A stretch of DNA of 64,000 nucleotides from Lachnospiraceae bacterium (GTDB taxonomy: Bacteria > Bacillota > Clostridia > Lachnospirales > Lachnospiraceae): the NCBI GenBank assembly GCA_017469945.1, contig JAFUFI010000029.1, positions 1-64,000 on the forward strand, read 5' to 3'. The notes under the pieces are model-generated. The model was given only the letters and a program-made list of their open reading frames with translations. It made no database searches and had not been told where the DNA came from. A program made the translations under genes and the position numbers. Shown in pieces: positions 43,716 through 52,948 of this stretch (position 1 is its first letter; the number at the start of each line of letters is the position of its first letter).

Positions 43716-44985
43716 GGTTTTTTCGGCCGGAATAGGGCTTCTTGTGGGGATACTTCTTTTGGCCTTTGGTCTTACGGGGGTAAAGAGTTTTGCCTCGGAG
43801 GAAAGCATATTCTTTTCCAATCCGCATCTTAGCATATCTCCCGACGGAACAGGATTTACCTTTTCAAAAGGTGTCGGAGGATTTGAAAAACATGATTACG
43901 CATACATGGGCTACAAGCGATACATAAACGGTATTACGGGACCCCGCCCATTAAGCGAAGGGGAACATTATTACCACGGCCTTATAAAGGGAATGATACC
44001 CATCGGTTACTGGGAACTGAAACACCCGATGGCTGAGTGTATTCACGGAGCGTATATAACGGATATTTCAGTATACGGCCTCCACAAGTGGGGAGTTACA
44101 AGAAATATCTGTCACGGATATTATAATCCGGGATGGATAGCGCACTGCGCCGTATGTGGGGAAGGAATTCCGCTTCTTATATATCTAAGCGAGAGTGTTG
44201 CCTCTACCATCAGCTTCCTTCCCTCGGCTACGAGCTGTTCAAATTATTTTTATCTCTGCCCCTACAGTAACTGTATCGAGCAGGGTGCTGCCATCATGCA
44301 CAGCTGCACCGGAGTAAGCGCAAACAGATACCTGGTAAATTATAATCCAAACGGAGCAACCGCAGGATCGATGCCGGGAGAGTATTTCTACGCGGGAGGC
44401 GCAACGGTGTATGAGGGAGATGCGGTCACCTCTCCGGCAGCTCTTTGCGGTATAGGATATACAAGGGATGGGTATATCTTTAAAGGCTGGTCAACAAGTC
44501 CGCAGGGAGGCGTGGTATTTTCCGATAAAGAAAGCTGGGCTAAGGTTTCGAGCGTATTGGGAACCGGAAAGATGGCAAACGGAAGCTCTGTAAATCTGTA
44601 TGCTGTCTGGGAAGTCGCTTTTGATATGACGGCAAAGGTAGAGAGAAATCTTAAAGCGACAGACGGAAAAGATATATTCGCAAGAGGCGAGAGCGGATAT
44701 GTGAGTATAGTAACCAAAGGATATGCGGAGAAAATAGAAGTAGTATTTCCGGAGCAGTTATCTGCCTACAATCTGACCATAGATTGCAAAGATAACCTTA
44801 AAAAGAACCGAACGGATAAAGCGCCTTTTGTAATCCCTATATACGGGCTGCCTGACGGAGAGTGGCGTTTTGGCATAACCGTAAAGGCATACAAACAGGA
44901 TAAATGCATAGAAAAGCTTCTTTCTGTGACCGTATCGGGAGATGAATACGGAATACTTAACGAGATATGTACGGGACTAAGATGA
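43666..44985 (+). CDS. Secreted surface protein with Listeria-Bacteroides repeat
   Basis: A 439-residue protein with an N-terminal signal or anchor helix (about 15-38), a Cys-rich N-terminal body with CxxC-type pairs (CAVCGEG near 155), and one InlB B-repeat-like unit (about 215-300: YNPNGATAGSMPGEYFYAGG then GYIFKGWSTSPQG). I chose ATG 43666 because SD GGAGGA lies six bases before it; the open frame starts earlier. Encoded inside the pilus operon, it is a candidate tip adhesin or pilus-linked surface protein. Confidence 0.75.
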   Translation: MRRWSLSPLESLLHVIKVFSAGIGLLVGILLLAFGLTGVKSFASEESIFFSNPHLSISPDGTGFTFSKGVGGFEKHDYAYMGYKRYINGITGPRPLSEGEHYYHGLIKGMIPIGYWELKHPMAECIHGAYITDISVYGLHKWGVTRNICHGYYNPGWIAHCAVCGEGIPLLIYLSESVASTISFLPSATSCSNYFYLCPYSNCIEQGAAIMHSCTGVSANRYLVNYNPNGATAGSMPGEYFYAGGATVYEGDAVTSPAALCGIGYTRDGYIFKGWSTSPQGGVVFSDKESWAKVSSVLGTGKMANGSSVNLYAVWEVAFDMTAKVERNLKATDGKDIFARGESGYVSIVTKGYAEKIEVVFPEQLSAYNLTIDCKDNLKKNRTDKAPFVIPIYGLPDGEWRFGITVKAYKQDKCIEKLLSVTVSGDEYGILNEICTGLR

Positions 44986-45464
44986 TGGGGGATATGATTA
45001 CAAGCGCGCTCAGAGAAGCGCCGGCAGATATTGCGGTTATGGCAGGGTTTATGGCAATCCTTTTTGCGGGCGCATTAATGGACCTTTTCCTGCAACAGGT
45101 TTATGACATGCTCTGGGCCCTCGGAATAGTTTTTCCCGGCATTTTTATCTTCATAAAGGGGGAACTGTCGGGAAGTATACTCCTTAGCCTGATAATATAT
45201 TTTATTGCTCAGGAGGTCTTTATGAAAAAGGCATACGGCAAAGCGGATTGTCACGCGCTTTGCTGCTGTGCCTTGTTTTTGGCGTATTTTGGATGCGGGC
45301 TTTCGGTTTATGCGCTGCATCTTGGCATAGTACTGTTTTTGCTTATTGTTAAAAATCTTTTTAGCGGGAATATTTCCCGGAATATGAAATTAAAGAAACC
45401 TGTGCCCATGATACCCTATATTTTTGCGTCTTTATGCGCGGTTTCGGTTATATATGTTCCTTGA
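44982..45464 (+). CDS. tadV: Tad prepilin peptidase (A24 family, TadV/CpaA-like)
   Basis: A 160-residue protein with about five hydrophobic segments. The two Asp expected for A24 aspartyl prepilin peptidases are seen in GALMDLFLQQVYD and in AYGKADCHAL (the GxxD position). It removes the leader from the pilin. Start position is uncertain among ATG 44967, 44982 and 44985; 44982 overlaps the previous stop. Last gene of the operon, and a promoter for the next unit overlaps its end. Confidence 0.7.
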   Translation: MMGDMITSALREAPADIAVMAGFMAILFAGALMDLFLQQVYDMLWALGIVFPGIFIFIKGELSGSILLSLIIYFIAQEVFMKKAYGKADCHALCCCALFLAYFGCGLSVYALHLGIVLFLLIVKNLFSGNISRNMKLKKPVPMIPYIFASLCAVSVIYVP

Positions 45465-45489
45465 TAATTGAATAGTATTTTGGTAAAAT
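45461..45489 (+). promoter_or_regulatory. Promoter for the GT2-hisC unit
   Basis: TTGATA (45461-45466), 17-base spacer, and extended -10 TGGTAAAAT (45481-45489). The -35 overlaps the stop codon of the pilus operon. Confidence 0.82.
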
Positions 45490-45531
45490 GAAACGGATTG
45501 TGGGGTAGTCTGCTTAAAAGAGGATTTTGAG

Positions 45532-46542
45532 ATGACGATTTCGGTTTGCATGATAGTCAAAAATGAGGAGAAAGTACTTGCAAGATGCTTGGACAGCCTG
45601 GCGGGCCTTTACGATGAACTTATCATCGTGGATACGGGCTCTTGCGATGAAACGAAGAGTATTGCTTCGCGGTATACCGACAAAATCTACGATTTTGAAT
45701 GGATAAGCGATTTCTCCGCCGCCAGGAATTTTGCTTTTTCGAAAGCAAATATGGAGTATATTTATTCCGCGGACGCCGATGAAGTCCTTGATGAAGAAAA
45801 CAGGATGCGCTTTAAGATCCTTAAAGACAATCTGCTCCCCGAGATCGAGATCGTTCAGATGAAGTACGGAAACCAGCTTGAGAACGGGACCGTATACAAT
45901 TTTGACGAAGAGTACAGACCTAAGCTTTTTAAGAGAGTCCGTACCTTTACCTGGATAGAACCCGTACATGAGACTGTGCGCCTCGACCCTGTTGTATTTG
46001 ACAGCGAGATCGTTATTACGCACAAGCCCCTTTCAAATCACGCTTCAAGAGATATCGATATCTTTACAGGGCGCCTTAAAAAGGGAGAGATGCTATCGCC
46101 CCGCCTTTGGGAGATGTTTGCCAAAGAGCTTTTCATCTCCGGTACCGACGAAGATATCGAAAGGATATATGACTGCTTTATCGATTTTGAAAAGCAGCCC
46201 ATGGACAGAGATCTCCATAAGGTAATCTGCTGCGTTATCGTAAGAGCCGCAAGGATAAAAAAGGATGCCGGTATATTCTTTAAGTATGCCGTGAAGCTTC
46301 TTGCAGCCGGGGACGGATGCTCGGAGAGCTGTCTTGAAATGGGTCTTTGGTACGAGGAAACGGGCGACCTTGAAGAGGCGCTTATCTGGTTTTACAATGC
46401 AGTCCACGAGACGGAAGCCATAATAAAGCTTTCTTCTTCGACAATAGAGCCTCTTTCTCATATGGCAGATATTTATGACGGAATTGGCGAAAAAGAACAG
46501 GCAGCGGGCTGCAGGAGGATGATAGATGAACTGGGAAAATAA
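45532..46542 (+). CDS. Family 2 glycosyltransferase with C-terminal TPR-like region
   Basis: A 336-residue protein. The GT2 domain (1-200) has CMIVKNEEKVLARCLDSL (about 5-22), IVDTGSCDET (about 34-43), and the metal motif SADADEVLDEE (about 83-93). The remaining part is helical, with TPR-like sequence near residues 270-335. This SunS/WaaE-like type glycosylates peptides or lipids; the acceptor here is not known. It overlaps hisC by 17 bases. Confidence 0.85.
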   Translation: MTISVCMIVKNEEKVLARCLDSLAGLYDELIIVDTGSCDETKSIASRYTDKIYDFEWISDFSAARNFAFSKANMEYIYSADADEVLDEENRMRFKILKDNLLPEIEIVQMKYGNQLENGTVYNFDEEYRPKLFKRVRTFTWIEPVHETVRLDPVVFDSEIVITHKPLSNHASRDIDIFTGRLKKGEMLSPRLWEMFAKELFISGTDEDIERIYDCFIDFEKQPMDRDLHKVICCVIVRAARIKKDAGIFFKYAVKLLAAGDGCSESCLEMGLWYEETGDLEEALIWFYNAVHETEAIIKLSSSTIEPLSHMADIYDGIGEKEQAAGCRRMIDELGK

Positions 46543-47584
46543 TGTCAGAAAAGTAGTTCCTTATGTTGCGGGTGAACAGCCTAAGCAAAAGGATGTGATA
46601 AAGCTTAATACAAATGAATGCCCTTATCCGCCGGCACCGGCCGTTGAAAAAGCCTTAAAGGAGATAGATTTTGATTCCTTCAGGCTTTACCCGGATCCGG
46701 ATACGACGTCTATTACGGAGGCTCTTGCGAAATACTACAATGTTTCGACAAAAAATGTATTTGTGGGAGTCGGATCGGATGATGTACTCAGCATGGCTTT
46801 TCTTACTTTTTTCAACTCGGATAAGCCAATACTTTTCCCCGACGTAACCTATTCCTTTTATGATGTTTGGGCCGATCTTTACAGGATTCCCTACAAGACC
46901 GTTCCTTTAAAGGATGACTGGTCTATAGACAAAGAGGGATTTAAACAGGAAAACGGCGGAGTTATCTTCCCCAATCCCAATGCGCCCACGGGGCTTTTTG
47001 AGGATGTATCTACGGTTGAGGAGATCGTCTCCGCAAACCCGGATGTTGTGGTGATAGTTGATGAAGCATATATAGACTTCGGCGGCGAGAGCGTTATACC
47101 GCTTACTTCCAAATACGATAACCTCCTTGTTGTTCAGACTTTTTCCAAGTCAAGAGCAATGGCGGGTATGCGAATCGGATTTTGCATCGGAAACGAAAAA
47201 CTTATCGGATATTTAAATGATGCAAAGTTCTCGTTCAACTCGTACACAATGAACCGTCCGGCCCAGGAGCTTGGCGCTTTGGCTGTGCTTGATGATGCGT
47301 ACTTCAAGGATATTACCGGAAGGATAGTAAAGACAAGAGAGTGGGTAAAGATAGAGCTTAAAAGACTCGGATTTACATTCCCCGACTCAAAGGCAAACTT
47401 TATCTTTGCTTCGCATAAATCTATTCCCGCAAAGGATATTTACACCTACTTAAGGACAAGGAATATCTTTGTAAGATACTGGGACAAGGCGAGGATAAAC
47501 AACAGCCTTAGAATAACCATTGGCACGGATGAACAGATGAAGACTCTTATCGGTGCATTGGAAGAATATATTGGAGATAAATAA
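46526..47584 (+). CDS. hisC: Histidinol-phosphate aminotransferase
   Basis: A 352-residue class I/II aminotransferase that turns imidazole acetol phosphate into histidinol phosphate. Signatures are LNTNECPYPP (about 27-36), PNPNAPTG (about 153-160), DEAYIDF (about 178-184) and PLP Lys in TFSKSRAMAGMRIG (about 211). The rest of the his genes are not in this window, so the assignment rests on sequence. SD AGGAGG before ATG. Confidence 0.92.
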   Translation: MNWENNVRKVVPYVAGEQPKQKDVIKLNTNECPYPPAPAVEKALKEIDFDSFRLYPDPDTTSITEALAKYYNVSTKNVFVGVGSDDVLSMAFLTFFNSDKPILFPDVTYSFYDVWADLYRIPYKTVPLKDDWSIDKEGFKQENGGVIFPNPNAPTGLFEDVSTVEEIVSANPDVVVIVDEAYIDFGGESVIPLTSKYDNLLVVQTFSKSRAMAGMRIGFCIGNEKLIGYLNDAKFSFNSYTMNRPAQELGALAVLDDAYFKDITGRIVKTREWVKIELKRLGFTFPDSKANFIFASHKSIPAKDIYTYLRTRNIFVRYWDKARINNSLRITIGTDEQMKTLIGALEEYIGDK

Positions 47585-47589
47585 AGAAA

Positions 47590-48339
47590 ATGAAAAAAAT
47601 GGTCGAAAACAAAAAGCTTAATCCCGCTTTAGCGATAGCAATGTCGCTCCTTGTATGCCTTTTTTCCGTAGCGCTTCCCGCAAAGAGCATTTACGGAGCT
47701 TCTACAGCTTATGCCGCTGAGGCTACTGTGGGTGAGCCTGTTAAAGAAGCCTCAGAAGAGGTAAAGGACGAAGAAATGCTTCAGGGAGAGGAGACAGCAG
47801 CTTCTTCTGAAAACGCCGAGGGAGAAGAAAAGCTCTCATTTACGGAAAAGGTGGCTGCAAAGTTTGCAACCTCTCTCGGAAAGTATATCCCCGCGGAATT
47901 GGTCGTTGTATTTGTATCGATGCTTCCTATCCTTGAGCTCAGAGCGGGTCTGTTTGTTGCAAAGTTTTTAAACCTTCCGCTTCTTAAGGCTATTCCCTTA
48001 TGTATTTTGGGAAACATAATCCCGATTCCGCTTATTCTTCTTTTTATCAAAAAGATATTCAAGTGGCTCGGAAAGACAAAGCTCTTTCATAAGCTTGTTG
48101 AGAAACTTGAGGCAAGAGCTATGAAAAAAAGCACAGCAATATCCAACGGTGAGTTTGTGGGACTTATGCTCTTTGTCGGAATTCCTATCCCCGGAACGGG
48201 AGCATGGATGGGATCTTTAATTGCCGCGCTTTTGGAGATTGACTTTAAAAAGGCTATCACAGCCGAACTTGTAGGTATCGCGATCGCTACCGTGATAGTT
48301 TCAATCCTTTCCTACGGACTTTTGGGAATCATTATTTAA
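47590..48339 (+). CDS. Small multidrug export-type membrane protein (COG2426)
   Basis: A 249-residue protein with an N-terminal signal-like helix (about 14-38), an acidic linker (EEVKDEEMLQGEETAASSENAEGEEK) and a membrane domain (about 95-249) with the family motif ELRAGLFVAKFLNLP and GIPIPGTGAWMGSLIAALL. The family name Sm_multidrug_ex is historical; transport has not been firmly shown. The acidic extension is unusual for it. Confidence 0.8.
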   Translation: MKKMVENKKLNPALAIAMSLLVCLFSVALPAKSIYGASTAYAAEATVGEPVKEASEEVKDEEMLQGEETAASSENAEGEEKLSFTEKVAAKFATSLGKYIPAELVVVFVSMLPILELRAGLFVAKFLNLPLLKAIPLCILGNIIPIPLILLFIKKIFKWLGKTKLFHKLVEKLEARAMKKSTAISNGEFVGLMLFVGIPIPGTGAWMGSLIAALLEIDFKKAITAELVGIAIATVIVSILSYGLLGIII

Positions 48340-48351
48340 CGGAGGCCTTTT

Positions 48352-49215
48352 ATGGCGGATAGTTACAACGAGTTTGCCTATGTGTATGATGAACTGATGG
48401 ACGCCGTTCCCTACGAGGAATGGTGCGAGAGAATAGCCCACGCCATCGATTCATACGGTATCACAAAAAGAGTTCGGGATCCGGAGTCTGAAGATTCCTT
48501 CGAGGAGGAATGCGAAGAGCTTACAGAGCCTACGGAGGAAGAGCTCTTAGAGTCTGAGAGAAATCTTGTTGTGGATCTTGGATGCGGTACGGGGACGGTG
48601 ACCGAGATGCTCTACTCCTTGGGATTTGATATGATCGGAATCGACAATTCCGAGGAAATGCTGGAGATCGCTATGGAGAAAAAGTGTGAGAGCGGATCCG
48701 AGATTTTGTATCTTAATCAGGATATGCTGGAGCTGGAGCTTTTCAGTACTGTGGGAACAGTGATAAGCGTTTGCGACAGTTTGAATTATCTTGTGGGTGA
48801 CGGCGATCTTGAAACGGTCTTTTCTCTTGTTTCAAATTACCTTTATCCCGGAGGACTTTTCATCTTTGATCTGAATACGGACTATAAATATCGCGAGATC
48901 ATCGGCAACAGGACAATCGCCGAGAGCAGAGAAGACTGCAGCTTTATCTGGGATAATCTTTATGACTCCGAGAAAAAGATCAACGAATACGACCTAACGC
49001 TTTTTATAGAGGGCGAGGACGGAAGATTTGACAGATTCCTTGAGACACACTACCAAAAGGGATACGACCCCGCGGAAGTTAAAAAGATCCTTGAGGACAA
49101 TAAATTTGAGATTGTTAAAATGACGGATTCCGAGACCGGAGGAGATGTCTCGGATGTCACACAAAGAATATTTGTTGTGGCAAAATCGACTAAGGAAAAG
49201 AATCAAAATGAGTGA
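48352..49215 (+). CDS. Class I SAM-dependent methyltransferase with acidic insertion
   Basis: A 287-residue methyltransferase: motif I VVDLGCGTGTVTEML (about 73-87), motif II MIGIDNSEEMLEIA (about 94-107), and LFIFDLNTDYKYREI. A block of about 30 mostly acidic residues (about 40-70) lies between the first helix and motif I, which I do not remember in relatives. The substrate is unknown. It overlaps hslO by eight bases. Confidence 0.88.
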   Translation: MADSYNEFAYVYDELMDAVPYEEWCERIAHAIDSYGITKRVRDPESEDSFEEECEELTEPTEEELLESERNLVVDLGCGTGTVTEMLYSLGFDMIGIDNSEEMLEIAMEKKCESGSEILYLNQDMLELELFSTVGTVISVCDSLNYLVGDGDLETVFSLVSNYLYPGGLFIFDLNTDYKYREIIGNRTIAESREDCSFIWDNLYDSEKKINEYDLTLFIEGEDGRFDRFLETHYQKGYDPAEVKKILEDNKFEIVKMTDSETGGDVSDVTQRIFVVAKSTKEKNQNE

Positions 49216-50074
49216 TTATATTGTAAGCGCAATGTCTGCGAATGAGCAGATACGAGCTTTTGCCTGTACCACAAGAGATCTTGTGGAGCATGCCAGAAGT
49301 ATACACAACACAAGCCCTGTTATGAGCGCCGCCCTTGGCAGAATGCTCAGCGCCGCAGCTATGATGGGGAGTATGATGAAGGGCGATAAGGATCTTCTTA
49401 CCCTTCAGATAAAGGGAGCGGGACCTGCGGGCGGTATTACCGTTACCGCGGATTCTTTGGCAAATGTTAAAGGGTATGCCAATGTCCCTGAGGTGATCAT
49501 TCCCGCAAAGCCTAACGGAAAGCTGGATGTATCGGGAGCCATCGGCCCCGGAAGCCTTAGGGTGATAAAGGATATGGGACTTAAAGAGCCCTATGTCGGT
49601 GAGGTCGCGCTTCAGACGGGGGAGATAGCGGAAGACCTTACGTATTATTTCGCCGTTTCCGAGCAGGTTCCCTCATCGGTAGGCCTTGGAGTACTGATGA
49701 ACAGGGACAATACCGTAAGGCAGGCGGGAGGATTTATTATCCAGCTTATGCCCTTTGCAACTGACGAGGTTATTTCTATTCTTGAGGAAAACTTAAAGTC
49801 CATCCAGTCTGTTACGCAGATGCTTGATGGCGGAGATACTCCCGAGGATATGTTAAAGAAAGTCCTTAAGGGCTTTGATGTAGAGATTACCGGCAAGATG
49901 CCGACGCAGTATAAATGCAATTGCAGCAGAGAAAGACTTGAGAGGGTTATGCTCAGTCTCGGAAAGAAGGAACTTGACGAGATGGTAAAAGAAGGAAAGC
50001 CCGTAGAAGTCGGATGCAGTTTTTGCAATACAAAGTACGTATTTACGCCGGAAGAGCTTTCAAAATTGTATTAA
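49208..50074 (+). CDS. hslO: Hsp33 redox-regulated chaperone
   Basis: A 288-residue chaperone. The start ATG 49208 (MSDYIVSAMSANEQIRAFA) follows SD AAGGAAAAG. The C-terminal zinc switch has CNC (about 237-239) and CSFC (about 270-273), so it can be activated by oxidation as in E. coli Hsp33. It protects unfolding proteins during oxidative stress, relevant to a strict anaerobe meeting oxygen. Confidence 0.96.
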   Translation: MSDYIVSAMSANEQIRAFACTTRDLVEHARSIHNTSPVMSAALGRMLSAAAMMGSMMKGDKDLLTLQIKGAGPAGGITVTADSLANVKGYANVPEVIIPAKPNGKLDVSGAIGPGSLRVIKDMGLKEPYVGEVALQTGEIAEDLTYYFAVSEQVPSSVGLGVLMNRDNTVRQAGGFIIQLMPFATDEVISILEENLKSIQSVTQMLDGGDTPEDMLKKVLKGFDVEITGKMPTQYKCNCSRERLERVMLSLGKKELDEMVKEGKPVEVGCSFCNTKYVFTPEELSKLY

Positions 50075-50102
50075 TTCGTTTATAAGACAGAAAGGGATTA
50101 AA

Positions 50103-51437
50103 ATGAAAGGCTATACTAAAGAGGATGTACTCAGATTACTTGAAGAAGAGGACGTAGAGTTTATAAGATTACAGTTCACGGACCTTCACGGAACATTAAA
50201 AAACATTGCAGTTACAGCCGGAAGGATAGCCAGTATACTGGAAAACGGCTGCCATTTTGATGCGAGCGCGGCAGACGGATTCCCCAGAGCAATCGATTCC
50301 GAGAGATTGCTTATTCCCGACTTTTCTACTTTTGAGATCCTCCCTTGGAGACCTCAGCAGGGTAAGGTGGCAAGACTTCTTTGCGATGTATATATGCCGG
50401 AAGGAACCCCTTCTAACCTTTGCTCGAGACAGATACTTAAAAAGAATCTCGAAAAGGCGGAAGGCATGGGATATAAGATAGAGGTAGGACCTGAGTGCGA
50501 GTTCTTCCTTTTTGAAACAGACGAAAACGGAAACCCCACTGTTGTTACACACGAACAGGCGGGTTACTTTGACGTGGGACCTTTGGACGAAGGCGAGAAT
50601 GCCCGCAGAGATATTGTTATGAACCTTGAGGATATGGGATTTGAGATCAATGCTTCCCATCACGAGGTTGCACCGGCGCAGCATGAGATCGATCTTTCGC
50701 ACGGTGAAGCTCTTTCTACCGCGGACAATATCCAGACCTTTAAGCTGGCTGTAAGGACCATGGCCAAGAGACACGGACTTCACGCTACGTTTATGCCCAA
50801 GCCCAAGAATGATGTTAACGGCTCCGGAATGCATATCAATATTTCCATCTTAAAGGATGGGGTGAACATCTTCAGCGATGAATCGGACAAAAACGGTCTT
50901 TCAAAGGAAGCATATTATTTCCTCGGGGGGCTTATGAAGCATTTAAAGGGAATGAGCGTTATAACAAATCCCCTTGTAAATTCATATAAGAGACTTAACA
51001 GCGGATTTGATGCCCCTGTATATATCGCGTGGAGTGCCAGAAACAGAAAGCAGATGGTTCGCATCCCAGCGCTTTTAAACGGTAATAATGCAAGAATTGA
51101 ACTAAGAAGTACCGATTCCGCGGCAAATCCCTATCTTGCTCTTGCGCTTGTTATCGCGGCCGGACTTGACGGAATCGAGAAAAAGATTACTGCTCCTGAG
51201 GCTATCGATGTCAATATCGCTTCTTTAAGCGAAGAGGAAAGAAATAAGCTTTCCGTAGACAGACTTCCCGGTACCTTAAAGGAAGCAATAGATGCTGCAA
51301 AAGCCGATCCTTTTATTGCCGAGACTTTGGGCAGGGAAGCTTTTGATCAGTATATCATGATGAAGGAAAAGGAATGGAACGATTATAATACATTCGTATC
51401 CGAGTGGGAACTTTCAGAGTACTTGAATCGCTACTAG
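50103..51437 (+). CDS. glnA: Glutamine synthetase, type I
   Basis: A 444-residue GSI enzyme making glutamine from glutamate, ammonia and ATP. Seen are the N-terminal beta-grasp (VEFIRLQFTDLHGTLKN), the catalytic GPECEFFLFE, EVAPAQHEIDL and NGSGMHINIS motifs, and the C-terminal RNRKQMVRIPALLNGNNARIELRSTDSAANPYL-type region. Adenylylation Tyr is not in the expected motif, as in Firmicutes enzymes. The ANTAR regulator follows 22 bases later. Confidence 0.96.
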   Translation: MKGYTKEDVLRLLEEEDVEFIRLQFTDLHGTLKNIAVTAGRIASILENGCHFDASAADGFPRAIDSERLLIPDFSTFEILPWRPQQGKVARLLCDVYMPEGTPSNLCSRQILKKNLEKAEGMGYKIEVGPECEFFLFETDENGNPTVVTHEQAGYFDVGPLDEGENARRDIVMNLEDMGFEINASHHEVAPAQHEIDLSHGEALSTADNIQTFKLAVRTMAKRHGLHATFMPKPKNDVNGSGMHINISILKDGVNIFSDESDKNGLSKEAYYFLGGLMKHLKGMSVITNPLVNSYKRLNSGFDAPVYIAWSARNRKQMVRIPALLNGNNARIELRSTDSAANPYLALALVIAAGLDGIEKKITAPEAIDVNIASLSEEERNKLSVDRLPGTLKEAIDAAKADPFIAETLGREAFDQYIMMKEKEWNDYNTFVSEWELSEYLNRY

Positions 51438-51459
51438 GTTTTGGCTATAGGAGGTGCAG

Positions 51460-52017
51460 ATGGCTAACATCATAATTGCACTTTCCGGACCTGAGGAATC
51501 CACGGGCATACGAAGCGTTCTTGCCAGATGCGGTTACCGCTCGGTATTTATATGCGCCAACGGCGCTCAGGCCATCTCAAAGATGGATGACCTTGACGAT
51601 GGAATAGTTATATGCGCGTATAAACTGCAAGATATGATGTACTCGCAGCTTCGTGATAATCTGAGATACGGATTTGATATGTTGCTGCTGGTATCGCAAA
51701 AGCATGTTAATGATTGCGACGGAAATGGAATAGTGACTTTAACAATGCCACTTAAGGTCGATGTCCTGATGTCTACTTTAAACTCCATGGTTGATGAACA
51801 GATCAGACGGAAAAAGAGGGACAGACTAAAGCCAAAGACCAGAAGTGAAGAAGATATGCGGATACTTAATGAGGCGAAGGCTCTTTTGATGTCGAGAAAC
51901 AATATGACGGAAGAGCAGGCTCATAAATATATCCAGAAAAACAGTATGGAAACCGGTTCAGGACTGGTGGAGACTGCCGAGAAAGTCCTGACCTTAATGA
52001 AAAATAAAAACGGGTGA
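51460..52017 (+). CDS. ANTAR-domain RNA-binding regulator (NasT-like)
   Basis: A 185-residue protein: a receiver-like N-terminal domain (about 1-120, lacking a clear phospho-acceptor Asp triad) and a C-terminal ANTAR helix bundle (about 125-183: EAKALLMSRNNMTEEQAHKYIQKNSM). ANTAR proteins bind tandem RNA hairpins and prevent termination. The gene next to glnA is a common Firmicutes arrangement for nitrogen control. ATG 51460 follows SD TAGGAGG. Confidence 0.9.
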   Translation: MANIIIALSGPEESTGIRSVLARCGYRSVFICANGAQAISKMDDLDDGIVICAYKLQDMMYSQLRDNLRYGFDMLLLVSQKHVNDCDGNGIVTLTMPLKVDVLMSTLNSMVDEQIRRKKRDRLKPKTRSEEDMRILNEAKALLMSRNNMTEEQAHKYIQKNSMETGSGLVETAEKVLTLMKNKNG

Positions 52018-52043
52018 TCCCGGATACGCAAAGGAATACTGAT

Positions 52044-52907
52044 ATGAAATTTACTAAAATGCACGGATGCGGGAATGATTATATATATGTAAACGGCGCG
52101 GCGGAAAGAATCCCGGCCGATAAAAAGCCCGAGATCGTAAGGCGCTTAAGCGACAGACATTTCGGAATCGGCGGAGACGGAGTTATCTTTATAAATCCTT
52201 CTGACGTGGCGGATTTTGAGATGGAGATGTTCAATGCGGACGGTACGAGAAGCGAAATGTGCGGAAACGGCATCAGATGCGTTGCCAAGTATGTTTACGA
52301 TAAAGGACTTACTTCCTCCAAAGAGATAAAGATCGTAAGCGCCGGCAAAGTGAAGATAATCACTGTTGAAACAGAGAGAAAAAGCGAGAACACTCCTTCG
52401 GGTAAAGAAGCCCTTACTCTTAAGGTAAATATGGGAAGTCCTATCCTGGAGCCGGAGAACATTCCTGTACTGGTATCCGGCGAGAGAGCCATTGATGCGG
52501 ATATTGAAGTCCTCGGAAAAAAATACAAAATGACCTGCGTTTCAATGGGAAATCCCCACGCCATAATCTTTTCGGAAGGCGTTAAGGATATGAACCTTGA
52601 GGCGGTCGGTCCTTATTTTGAAAACCATAAGCTGTTCCCCAGAAGAACAAATACGGAATTTGTGGAAGTTGTCGATAAAAATAACGTAAATATGAGGGTT
52701 TGGGAGAGAGGAACCGGAGAGACACTGGCCTGCGGAACAGGAGCCTGCGCTACAGCGGTGGCTTGTGTGCTTAACGGAAAGACCGAAAACAAGGTACGTG
52801 TCCACCTCCTTGGTGGGGATCTTGATATCGAGTGGGACCGCGATGCGGATCTTGTGTATATGACCGGCCCTGCGGAGACCGTTTTCGAGGGTGAAGTTAA
52901 TGTATAA
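52044..52907 (+). CDS. dapF: Diaminopimelate epimerase
   Basis: A 287-residue epimerase that converts LL- to meso-diaminopimelate. The two active-site Cys lie in EMCGNGIRC (about 72-80) and ACGTGACATAV (about 233-243), and the N-terminus is KMHGCGNDY. It has an insertion near residue 118-128. ATG 52044 follows SD AAAGGAA. It precedes dapL, so both late steps of DAP synthesis are together. Confidence 0.95.
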   Translation: MKFTKMHGCGNDYIYVNGAAERIPADKKPEIVRRLSDRHFGIGGDGVIFINPSDVADFEMEMFNADGTRSEMCGNGIRCVAKYVYDKGLTSSKEIKIVSAGKVKIITVETERKSENTPSGKEALTLKVNMGSPILEPENIPVLVSGERAIDADIEVLGKKYKMTCVSMGNPHAIIFSEGVKDMNLEAVGPYFENHKLFPRRTNTEFVEVVDKNNVNMRVWERGTGETLACGTGACATAVACVLNGKTENKVRVHLLGGDLDIEWDRDADLVYMTGPAETVFEGEVNV

Positions 52908-52948
52908 ATGTGCTTTTGCACTAATATAGAAATGTGAGGATTACTACT

